From contig NZ_RQFT01000003.1 in assembly GCF_004769525.1 (NCBI RefSeq), forward strand, positions 806,001 through 870,000: a stretch of 64,000 nucleotides of DNA, in the 5' to 3' direction. Source of the stretch: Leptospira bouyouniensis. Lineage in GTDB: Bacteria; Spirochaetota; Leptospiria; Leptospirales; Leptospiraceae. This document shows, one piece after another, positions 37,360-44,456 of the stretch (positions within the stretch are counted from its first letter, which is position 1; each line of letters starts with the position of its first letter). The notes beneath the pieces are model-generated. The model saw only the letters and a program-made list of their open reading frames with translations, was not told where the DNA came from and ran no database searches. A program made the position numbers and the translations under genes.

Positions 37360-38100
37360 ATGAAACTCTATTCCGAATTAGCAGAATACTATTTTACCAT
37401 TGAAGAACCTGGACGTAAGTTTTCCGAAGAAATCCTCTTCCTCAGGGAAACATTTAAGCGACATAAAATACATACTGTCTTAGACATCGGTTGCGGAACC
37501 GGCGAACACATCAAAGAATTACAAGGAATGGGATTCAAACCACTTGGTGTGGATGGATCACCTCGAATGTTGGAAATTGCAAAAGTTCGATTCCCACATT
37601 GTTCATTCGAAGTTGGGAAAATGGAAAATTACATCGCTAAACAACCTGTAGATGCTGTAATTTGTTTGTATGGAACGTTTAATTATTTGGTGAATGACGA
37701 TTTAGTACAAAATTTTCTTAGAAATTGTCAAAAAAACTTAAAACAAGCAGGTCTTCTTGTTTTGGAAATATGGAATGCAGATCCTATCCATAGAATCAAA
37801 CGTAAACCCATTACTACCGTAAGCAATGTAAGACAAGGTACAACCTCCATTCGCAGGAACCGTGGATTTCGGTTAACAAGAGCAGATGACGTGGCCATTG
37901 TAGAAGTAAATTATGTTTATAATTTAAACCAAAAAGATTTAAAAGACAAACATACGATGAGAGTTTTTCATTTTCCTCAAGTGAGAAATTTCTTAGACGA
38001 AAACAAATTTGACATCTTACATGTTTATAGCAATTACGATGGTGAAAAATACATCAAAACTGGTGCAAGGATGCTCATCGTAGCCAAAAAGAGGTCTTGA
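37360..38100 (+). CDS. Class I SAM-dependent methyltransferase
   Basis: The 246-residue protein has motif I VLDIGCGTGEHIKEL, an acidic ribose-binding residue in PLGVDGSPRML and motif post II at AVICLYGTFNYL. This fold binds S-adenosylmethionine. The C-terminal 110 residues (beta-rich, IKRKPITTVSNVRQG) probably bind the substrate, which cannot be told from sequence. AGGAGC precedes the ATG by four to eight bases. It may be co-transcribed with the dehydrogenase that follows 42 bases later. Confidence 0.86.
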   Translation: MKLYSELAEYYFTIEEPGRKFSEEILFLRETFKRHKIHTVLDIGCGTGEHIKELQGMGFKPLGVDGSPRMLEIAKVRFPHCSFEVGKMENYIAKQPVDAVICLYGTFNYLVNDDLVQNFLRNCQKNLKQAGLLVLEIWNADPIHRIKRKPITTVSNVRQGTTSIRRNRGFRLTRADDVAIVEVNYVYNLNQKDLKDKHTMRVFHFPQVRNFLDENKFDILHVYSNYDGEKYIKTGARMLIVAKKRS

Positions 38101-38142
38101 CTTTCTTTTTTTGTACGTTATCTCATTCTATCGGGAGAACGT

Positions 38143-39570
38143 ATGTCCAATTCAAACCATTTCCAAGTGATCGTGATTGGAGGAGGGCCTGGTGGTTATG
38201 TCGCAGCCATTCGTGCAGCCCAACTCGGCTTACAAACATGTGTCGTAGAACGAGATAAATTAGGTGGAGTTTGTTTGAATTGGGGATGTATTCCCACCAA
38301 AGCTCTGTTAGAAAGCGCCCATGTTTTAGAGCATCTCAAAGAAGCTTCGAAATTTGGTATCTCTGCTGAAAATATCAAGGTGGATTTTGAAGCCGTGATC
38401 AAACGGTCACGTTCTGTAGCCGATCAAATGGCAAAGGGTGTGGAGTTTTTAATGAAAAAAAACAAGGTCACTGTGGTGAATGGTGATGCTAAATTTTTAA
38501 ACTCCAAAACAATCGAAGTGAAATCAAATACTGGCGAAATTTCTTCGTTGTCTGCAGATTATTTTATTTTAGCAGTTGGAGCCAAAAACAAAGCTCTTCC
38601 TTTTTTACCTTTTGACGGCAAACGTGTGTTATCAGCAAGAGAGGCGATGATAGAGCCAAAAGCCATAACCAATTTAGCGATCATTGGTGCAGGTGCCATT
38701 GGTGTAGAATTTGCGGATTTTTATGCTAGTATGGGATCAAAAGTCACCATCATTGAATACCAAGACCACCTTCTTCCTAATGAAGACAAAGAAATCTCAG
38801 CAATTTTGGAACGAAGTTTTAAAAAACGAGGGATTGAGCAGTATTTGAGTTATGGTGTGGAAACAGCGTCTGTTTCAGACAAAGGTGTGGAACTTACGTT
38901 ACTCGACAGAAATTCTGCCAAAAAAGAAAAATTAAACTTTGATAAAGTGATAGTTGGTGTTGGGATCTCACCCAATACAAGTTTGATTGGCCTAGATGAA
39001 ATTGGAATTAAGTTAAAAAATGGATTTGTTGAATTTTCGGGTAACTACCGTTCTACTGTTGATCATATCTATGCTATAGGTGATTGTATTCCGACTCCTT
39101 CACTTGCTCATGTTGCAAGTGCCGAAGGGATTCGGGCAGCAGAAGACATTTCGGTTCGATTGGGAAATCCTCATCATATCCAAATCCATTCCCTTAATTA
39201 TGCATATATTCCAGGTTGTACTTATTGCCATCCAGAAGTGGCAAGTGTGGGCCTTAGTGAAGACAAAGCAAAAGCGATGGGTCATGAAATCAAAGTGGGA
39301 AAATTTCCTTTTTCAGCTAGTGGTCGAGCACAAGCGCAAGGGGACACAACGGGTATGGTGAAAATCATTTCCGATGCCAAACATGGTGAAATTTTAGGAG
39401 CTCATATCATTGGCCCTGGTGCTACTGAACTGATCGCTGAGCTTACATTAGGTGCCAATATGGAAATTACAGTGAAGGAACTCGCAAATACCATACATGC
39501 ACACCCTACGCTGGCAGAAGGGATTATGGAAAGTGCTGCAGCTGTTCTCGGTGAGGCAATCAATATTTAA
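38143..39570 (+). CDS. lpdA: Dihydrolipoyl dehydrogenase
   Basis: The E3 enzyme reoxidises the lipoyl groups of 2-oxo acid dehydrogenases and the glycine cleavage system using FAD and NAD+. The 475-residue protein has the FAD site GGGPGGYVAAIRAAQLG, the redox pair in GGVCLNWGCIPTKAL, the NAD site IIGAGAIGVEFA, the second FAD motif YAIGDC and the active-site His-Glu in HAHPTLAEG. No E1 or E2 gene lies nearby, so it may serve several complexes. GGGAG precedes the start. Confidence 0.95.
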   Translation: MSNSNHFQVIVIGGGPGGYVAAIRAAQLGLQTCVVERDKLGGVCLNWGCIPTKALLESAHVLEHLKEASKFGISAENIKVDFEAVIKRSRSVADQMAKGVEFLMKKNKVTVVNGDAKFLNSKTIEVKSNTGEISSLSADYFILAVGAKNKALPFLPFDGKRVLSAREAMIEPKAITNLAIIGAGAIGVEFADFYASMGSKVTIIEYQDHLLPNEDKEISAILERSFKKRGIEQYLSYGVETASVSDKGVELTLLDRNSAKKEKLNFDKVIVGVGISPNTSLIGLDEIGIKLKNGFVEFSGNYRSTVDHIYAIGDCIPTPSLAHVASAEGIRAAEDISVRLGNPHHIQIHSLNYAYIPGCTYCHPEVASVGLSEDKAKAMGHEIKVGKFPFSASGRAQAQGDTTGMVKIISDAKHGEILGAHIIGPGATELIAELTLGANMEITVKELANTIHAHPTLAEGIMESAAAVLGEAINI

Positions 39571-39678
39571 GCGAGTGGTCCAAGTATGGGAATACAAAAG
39601 TTTCTGAGTTCTAATCGAACTTTGCCTATCAAGGTGTATTCTCATATAGATTCTAGCGATTGTTAGATTCATTATCTG

Positions 39679-40386
39679 ATGAAAGAACCTATTGAGACTA
39701 TCTTAGATACGATTGAACATCGTCCTTGGCCGATACCGAAGCATCCATGGTTTTGGTACCAAGAATGGAATGACGCTATTTTTTTACACTACCAAGTGGA
39801 ACCAAGTAAACTTCGTTCCTTAGTTCCAATGCATTTGGAATTGGATCAAATTAACGGGGAACATTGGATTTCTGTCGTTGCCTTTACAATGGACAATGTG
39901 CATCCAAGGCACTGTTTCCCCTTCCATTTCCTTTCTACCTTCCACGAAGTGAATTTACGCACCTATGTGAAAAAAGACGGCAAAGTGGGTGTGTATTTTT
40001 TGAGTATCGAAGCAGAGAAATGGATCCCAACTCAATTTGCAAGGATGACATCAGGATTACCTTATCGGCATTCAAAAATCCAACGAGCAAAGAATTTGGT
40101 CCAGCTGGATGGGAAACGGTGTCGGATTGAAATGAATTTTCAAGTGATTCATCCAATCAAACATCCAAACCAAAAAGAACTTTGGCTGACAGAACGTTAC
40201 TCATTGTATCGAGGGAAGGAGGTGAAGGAAAGTGCAATGGATGTGCACCACAAACCTTGGGAATTGTTTCAGGTGGAGATCCAGAAACTAAATATTGGTT
40301 ATACGAAGTTTGTTGGTCTTACTGATTTTTTAAAGCCAGATCTAACTCATTATTCGCCTGGTGTGCAGGTGCTTGCTTGGTTGTAA
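39679..40386 (+). CDS. DUF2071 (YqjF-like) protein
   Basis: The 235-residue protein matches the DUF2071 pattern: WNDAIFLHYQVEPSKLRSLVP near the N-terminus, then WISVVAFTMDNVHPR, FHEVNLRTYVK and GVYFLSIEAEKW. The fold is related to acetoacetate decarboxylase, but no catalytic function is assigned. No signal peptide. It ends 24 bases before the convergent vapC and is the last conserved-type gene before a small accessory stretch. Confidence 0.8.
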   Translation: MKEPIETILDTIEHRPWPIPKHPWFWYQEWNDAIFLHYQVEPSKLRSLVPMHLELDQINGEHWISVVAFTMDNVHPRHCFPFHFLSTFHEVNLRTYVKKDGKVGVYFLSIEAEKWIPTQFARMTSGLPYRHSKIQRAKNLVQLDGKRCRIEMNFQVIHPIKHPNQKELWLTERYSLYRGKEVKESAMDVHHKPWELFQVEIQKLNIGYTKFVGLTDFLKPDLTHYSPGVQVLAWL

Positions 40387-40410
40387 GAGAGGAATTTGAG
40401 TAAAGTATAA

Positions 40411-40797
40411 TTAATATAAATCAATTGGAATAAACTGACTCATCATTTTGAAATGTTTGTCCATAGTGAATAAGCAGGATTTGTTTTGAATCACATTTTG
40501 AAGTATAATTAAATCTGGAATTCCAACATGATTAATTCCATTTTTAAGATTGAGTATTTGAATTTCTCTCAATTGTTTCCAATCAATATTCATTTTGAAA
40601 GATTCTATGGTTTCTAATAGATGAATCAATTCAGACTTTTTTTTGATTTTTATGAACGGAATTAGCTCTGTCAAAATGATTTCGTTCGTATAAATATTTC
40701 CATTGTCTATGAGGCTATCTATTTCTTCTGAGATCTTTGAATTTGAATTTCGAAAGTATTCAATCCAAATCGATGAATCGATAAGAACAAAACTCAT
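40411..40797 (-). CDS. vapC: PIN-domain toxin VapC
   Basis: The 128-residue protein is a VapC-type endoribonuclease toxin. The acidic metal-binding residues are Asp7 (VLIDSSIW), Glu in ILTELIPF, Asp in GIPDLIIL and Asp in TMDKHFK. Toxins of this family usually cut tRNA or rRNA. Its ATG overlaps the antitoxin stop by four bases (ATGA), the usual vapBC order on the minus strand. Confidence 0.88.
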   Translation of the reverse strand: MSFVLIDSSIWIEYFRNSNSKISEEIDSLIDNGNIYTNEIILTELIPFIKIKKKSELIHLLETIESFKMNIDWKQLREIQILNLKNGINHVGIPDLIILQNVIQNKSCLFTMDKHFKMMSQFIPIDLY

Positions 40798-40994
40798 CTT
40801 TTTCTGAGTTGGTTTAAGTTGATTTCGAGATCAAGATTCCCTCTGAAATTTTTTAATTTTTTTAATTTTTCTTTTCGAATTAGCATTTTTAACCCTTCTT
40901 TGATCACATCTGTTTTTGTTTTTGAGTGGGTCAGTTTCATAGCCTCTGCAACCAATTCTTCAGGAATATCAATTGTAGTTCTCATTCTATGCAT
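40794..40994 (-). CDS. vapB: VapB-type antitoxin
   Basis: The 66-residue protein opens MRTTIDIPEELVAEAMKLT, a ribbon-helix-helix DNA-binding segment typical of VapB antitoxins of the spirochaete/actinobacterial type; the basic tail (LKKLKNFRGNLDLEINL) would wrap the toxin. The ATG at 40994 has AAGGAA upstream; the alternative ATG at 40985 lacks this. The start codon lies within one of two TATGCATA palindromes, a likely autoregulatory operator. Confidence 0.88.
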   Translation of the reverse strand: MHRMRTTIDIPEELVAEAMKLTHSKTKTDVIKEGLKMLIRKEKLKKLKNFRGNLDLEINLNQLRKR

Positions 40995-41018
40995 AAATTA
41001 GTTCCTTTCTATGCATAA
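40985..41018 (-). promoter_or_regulatory. Predicted VapBC operator: two TATGCATA palindromes 22 bases apart
   Basis: TTCTATGCATAA occurs at 40985-40996 and again at 41007-41018. Each copy holds the self-complementary octamer TATGCATA, and the copies are 22 bases apart, about two helical turns. The first covers the vapB start codon. Spacing and position fit cooperative binding by two ribbon-helix-helix dimers. Confidence 0.65.
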
Positions 41019-41068
41019 GTCAATTTTTTTTTACGGATTCTGTCTCATTTTTTGAATCGTCTGGATCC

Positions 41069-41108
41069 ATCAGGATTCAATCGTTTCCGTAAACAATCAA
41101 ATCCTGAT
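41069..41108. repeat. Nested inverted repeat between vapB and the DUF1554 gene
   Basis: ATCAGGATT (41069-41077) and AATCCTGAT (41100-41108) are perfect 9-base arms. Inside them GTTT (41083-41086) and AAAC (41091-41094) form a second small stem. There is no T-run on either side, so a standard terminator is unlikely; it may be an RNA structure after the DUF1554 gene or a cruciform. Confidence 0.4.
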
Positions 41109-41153
41109 TCGGAGTGTTGAAATGTGAAAAGAGAGTTTGTTCGTTTACGTAAC

Positions 41154-41815
41154 TTACTGTTCTACACAAACAATTTTCTTTGCAATATTACACGTGTCAG
41201 TTGTGGTTTCAACAAGTGTTGTTGTACTCGCACCCACAACTCCTGTGACTCCACTCACTCCCACATTGGAACTAGTCCAATTCGTACAATTCACATCATT
41301 GGCTAAGTTTCCACCGGTAATCGTCATTCCTGTCCAAAAGCGAGTGCCATTCGTACCGAGGGCAAAGTTCATTTGCATGGTGGTATTGGAATCTCTAAAG
41401 ATTCTGTTGGAAGTGGTTGTTGCACCCGTAGTATTCAAAGTGTCAGTACTATTCGAATAGAAGGTATTGGCTTTGAATACCCAATCGGTATACGTCATTG
41501 TTCCAGTCGGATTTCCCAATGCCTCTCTCACACCGGGGATGGAAATCATTGCTTTATATGTTTTGCCACGAACTCGATCAGTGTCACCATTACATGATGC
41601 ATCAGCACCGACAATCCCACCGCTTCCAATGAAACCACTTCGTGATGAACTAGTTAAATATATATGACACCTTGTGGAACAAGGAGCGGTAGCCGTTTGT
41701 GCGAGGAGGAGAGCGAGTAAGGTGGTGTCGTCGTTATTATCTTTCGAAGTTTTGCAAGCACCTAAGAGAGCACTAAAAAAAACAAGAAATACCAAGAAAT
41801 ACCGTTAGGTCTCAT
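41154..41815 (-). pseudogene. DUF1554 lipoprotein, out of frame with its signal peptide at a T8 tract
   Basis: The long frame (from TTG at 41795; 213 residues) encodes a lipobox (SALLGAC), a Thr/Ser-rich linker and a DUF1554 domain typical of Leptospira surface lipoproteins (HIYLTSSSRSGFIGSG, ASCNGD, WTSSNVGVSG, KIVCVEQ). The only sensible start, ATG 41815 (with another at 41833), is in a different frame; it gives MRPNGISWYFLFF and then hits a stop. One extra T in the T8 run at 41775-41782 would join them into a normal signal peptide. The gene is therefore frameshifted, phase-variable or starts weakly at TTG. A 10-base tandem duplication (GTATTTCTTG) adjoins the tract. Confidence 0.6.
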
Positions 41816-41833
41816 TTGTTTGCCGTGTTTCAT

Positions 41834-42092
41834 AGGATCAAATTTGGAAGATGAATTTTACAGTGGCAAGAAGGAATTGAAGGTAATGGGAAGTGGCAAA
41901 CGAAAAAATTTGGAAGTGGGGAGGGGGAGATTTACAAGCTTGGATGCAAGTGGGATTGATATCCACCTAATGTCTGTCCGAGGAAGGGGGTGAAAAATCC
42001 CCTGTGACTAAAAACATAGAAGTGTTACCAATCTGTCTCCTACAAAGTGACTTATTGTGCCGAAGCGATGCGGTAAGCCGAATTGAGTCACA
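41834..42092. other. Gene-free stretch between the DUF1554 gene and the second toxin gene
   Basis: No coding potential is visible. The right end has GTGACT (42047-42052) and AGTCAC (42086-42091), a 6-bp stem enclosing a smaller CGG-TAAG-CCG stem (42071-42080); on the minus strand it follows the toxin stop and a short T-run comes after it, so it may be that gene's terminator. Confidence 0.4.
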
Positions 42093-42521
42093 TTAGTTTA
42101 CTTTAAAATTATTTTTCAAAGCAACTTCCTTTAATTTCTCATCCAAGGTGCAGAAAATCAAATCTTCAGATATCAACTTCTTCACATACATCGCTGTCGA
42201 TAAATGGATCGCATCTAGTGATTTTAACTCAGAAATATTCTTTTGTTTTTTGAATTCATTTTTTATATCTGAATCAATATTTTTGAGGTTTATATTTGAA
42301 ATTAATGTTTCAATGAAATTGTGAGTCTCCTGATACCAGGTATTCTCTAGATATTTTTTGTTTTGGTTAAAAGTATAATTTAAGCTTCGAAAGGCTTCGA
42401 TTTCGATTAAAATGGAACTAAAGAGATGATTCGATTTATTTATTTTTTCTAAATTTTTTTCAAAACCATTTTCTGAATAAACGATATTGAGTAGAAAACT
42501 AGTATCAATGTAAAGTGCCAA
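42093..42521 (-). CDS. PIN-domain toxin of a second toxin-antitoxin pair
   Basis: The 142-residue protein is a VapC-like PIN nuclease: Asp6 in LYIDTSFLLN, Glu in LIEIEAFRSL, Asp in SLDAIHLSTA and Asp in TLDEKLKEVA. It starts one base after the stop of a Phd/YefM-type antitoxin. It is clearly different in sequence from the VapC at 40411, so the two pairs are not a recent duplication. Confidence 0.85.
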   Translation of the reverse strand: MALYIDTSFLLNIVYSENGFEKNLEKINKSNHLFSSILIEIEAFRSLNYTFNQNKKYLENTWYQETHNFIETLISNINLKNIDSDIKNEFKKQKNISELKSLDAIHLSTAMYVKKLISEDLIFCTLDEKLKEVALKNNFKVN

Positions 42522-42522
42522 A

Positions 42523-42822
42523 CTATTCTCGATCCTCTAGATAAGCCTTCTTCCATGATTTTGAGATTGCATCTTTATGTTTTTCATTTAGACGCAATGA
42601 TTTAGGAACATTGATAATGCTTCTTTCTTTTGCTGGTATCAGGGAATTGTTAGCAATCGATTCTTCTATGAAGGCCTGAGTTAAATTTTGAGATTTACTC
42701 AATTTTTTCAATTCTGCAATGGGAGTATTTCTATCCATTACGATAATCGTTTCGCCATTACGGACAAAATCCAAATAATTGCTTAGGTTGTTTTTTAAAT
42801 CCTTGATACCCACTGATTTCAT
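42523..42822 (-). CDS. Phd/YefM-family antitoxin
   Basis: The 99-residue protein begins SVGIKDLKNNLSNYLDFV and continues GETIIVMDRNTPIAEL, the Phd/YefM DNA-binding fold. The C-terminal 50 residues are charged and probably disordered until bound to the toxin. The partner is a PIN nuclease rather than Doc or YoeB, a common mixed pairing. A near-palindrome lies just upstream of the start. Confidence 0.85.
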   Translation of the reverse strand: MKSVGIKDLKNNLSNYLDFVRNGETIIVMDRNTPIAELKKLSKSQNLTQAFIEESIANNSLIPAKERSIINVPKSLRLNEKHKDAISKSWKKAYLEDRE

Positions 42823-42828
42823 GTTTAA

Positions 42829-42842
42829 ATAGTGGCCATTAT
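42829..42842 (-). promoter_or_regulatory. Near-palindromic operator candidate upstream of the Phd-type antitoxin
   Basis: ATAGTGGCCATTAT is centred on the perfect hexamer TGGCCA with one mismatched pair per arm. On the minus strand TATAAT overlaps it, so a repressor here would cover a -10 box. Position fits Phd-type autoregulation. Confidence 0.4.
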
Positions 42843-43178
42843 AGCTACTTAGTCAATTCAAAATTTCTAACTTTTTATATCTTCTTTTCATTTTTAAACA
42901 ATGTAATCTAAGGAATATTGACTTCTTGATCAAGGATTCTTTAAAATCAAAATCAAATACCGGATTTGATTGATCATGAATAGTATTTTGAGAATGCCAC
43001 CTTACCTCTATTTGCTGAAATTCAATTTTCTATTGCGCCAGCGATTGCTGCGGAAATCCTTTCGCAACGCGAAAGATTGGAGCATAAAGCGCGGTCGCTT
43101 TTCGAATTGGAGTAACGTACACCAAACAAGTGCGAGGCGCCCTATCTCTTTCTTAAAATTGTCATTTCAATCTATGAT
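42843..43178. repeat. Intergenic region with a GC-rich double-hairpin (REP-like) element
   Basis: The left half is AT-rich and featureless. From about 43033 to 43142 the composition changes to GC-rich. Two hairpins lie side by side: AATC-C-TTTCGC / GCGAAAGATT at 43055-43078 (10 bp, one bulge, 3-base loop) and AAAGCG / CGCTTT at 43086-43101 (loop CGGT). An open frame crossing it (42970-43353) runs into the opposite-strand hydrolase and shows no protein features. It resembles a dispersed palindromic element, but only one copy was noticed here. Confidence 0.45.
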
Positions 43179-44018
43179 TCAATTGATTTCTAAACTTTGT
43201 TTCATCCAGTTCCAAGTTTCTTCTGGTCGTTCGAAGGGAAAAAAATGTGTAAAACCAGGAAAGATGTTTACACTTGATTTGGGATGGACCTTCGCAAGTA
43301 AGTTGGCATACTTTGGACTGCAGACTTCGAATTTTTCAGGAATGGCAATGTGATTTTCAGTTTTGATACCGTAAAAATTTTTAAAAACATGGAAGTGGGC
43401 ATGCCCAAAAATTTGTGCTTCGACTCTTGGGTCACAACAAAGTTTCACTTCGTTTTCATGACCTGTTTGAACAAAACAAGAGTTTAAATAATCTTCGAAG
43501 ATTGAAGGTTCAAAGTTTGCAAAGGCAGGGAATTTACGAAAAGTCCGCCTAACAAGATCTATGGATTTGAAATGAGTTCTTCTTTTTTTTGCACCCTTTG
43601 CAAGTGGGTTCTCTAAAAATTTGGAGAGTAGGATGAGTTTCCAACCAAGGATCACAGGGTCCATCGCTAACACTTTCGCAAATCGTTCGGGTTCTTTTTT
43701 TGCGGCAAGAAGTGAGGATGCTCCTCCAAGGGAGTGTCCGATGATGGTTGTGTTTGTGATCGATTCATGGTCGAGTAGTGAAAGGATTTGGTCACGGAAT
43801 ACATTCCAATTCTTGAATTGCAAAGTGAATTCGGAACGACCATGACCTACAAAGTCTGGTGCGATGACTCGGAAGTGTTTTTTTAATCTTTCAAAATAAT
43901 ACTGATAACAACCGGCGCTATAACCATTAGCATGACAAAAGATGAGTGTGGGCCCACTTGTTTCTGAATCTAAATAAGCGGTTTCCCAATTTTTGTAGCG
44001 AAAGGATTTTGATTTCAT
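43179..44018 (-). CDS. Alpha/beta hydrolase
   Basis: I start at ATG 44018 (279 residues); the open frame goes back to 44078 but would overlap the divergent gene's start. Motifs are those of a canonical hydrolase: LIFCHANGYSAG (oxyanion region), PDFVGHGRSEF, nucleophile GHSLGGAS and catalytic His in GFTHFFPFERP. No signal peptide, so cytoplasmic. The substrate is unknown; esterase or lipase-like activity is likely. Confidence 0.84.
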   Translation of the reverse strand: MKSKSFRYKNWETAYLDSETSGPTLIFCHANGYSAGCYQYYFERLKKHFRVIAPDFVGHGRSEFTLQFKNWNVFRDQILSLLDHESITNTTIIGHSLGGASSLLAAKKEPERFAKVLAMDPVILGWKLILLSKFLENPLAKGAKKRRTHFKSIDLVRRTFRKFPAFANFEPSIFEDYLNSCFVQTGHENEVKLCCDPRVEAQIFGHAHFHVFKNFYGIKTENHIAIPEKFEVCSPKYANLLAKVHPKSSVNIFPGFTHFFPFERPEETWNWMKQSLEIN

Positions 44019-44066
44019 TTTTCTATTTGACCCTTCCCGAATTCTATCGGATTTTGTCTCTATCCC

Positions 44067-44456
44067 ATGCAATTCCAAGTCATCCTCTTCTTCTGTATAG
44101 CTGTATTCTTCAATGCATTGGCGAATATTTTAATCAAAACTTCTTCCATGCAGGACAAACAAGTTGTACCTGGAGAAGGGTTTTGGAAACTGGTATTTAC
44201 TGTATTCAATCCTTATTTCATCGCAGGGCTTGCCAGTTTCGGCTTGGCATTGTTAGGTTATCGATATGTTTTAGGAAAGGGTCTAAAGCTATCACTTGCC
44301 TACCCAGTTTTCACTTCGAGTGGATTTATCATAGTCCTGATTGCCTCTTCTATATTTTTCAAAGAACGATTAAACTTTACCCAATGGCTTGGAATTTCCT
44401 TTATTTTAGTGGGTGTGTGGCTCACCGCCTTGCAAATGTTTGACGTTAACTCTTGA
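44067..44456 (+). CDS. Small four-helix DMT-superfamily membrane protein
   Basis: The 129-residue protein has four membrane helices. FFNALANILIKTSS in helix 1 and ASSIFFKERLNFTQWLGISF in the last part are typical of EamA/SMR-like (drug/metabolite transporter) half-units, which dimerise. The TTG of the next gene overlaps its TGA stop (TTGA), linking it to a sulfatase-like enzyme. In other bacteria such small transporters move lipid-linked sugars, so a joint cell-envelope role is possible but not shown. Confidence 0.78.
   Translation: MQFQVILFFCIAVFFNALANILIKTSSMQDKQVVPGEGFWKLVFTVFNPYFIAGLASFGLALLGYRYVLGKGLKLSLAYPVFTSSGFIIVLIASSIFFKERLNFTQWLGISFILVGVWLTALQMFDVNS

Noticed and set aside
42970..43353. 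Plus-strand 127-codon open frame
   Set aside because: It crosses a double-hairpin element and then runs antisense to the hydrolase gene; no ribosome site or recognisable domain.
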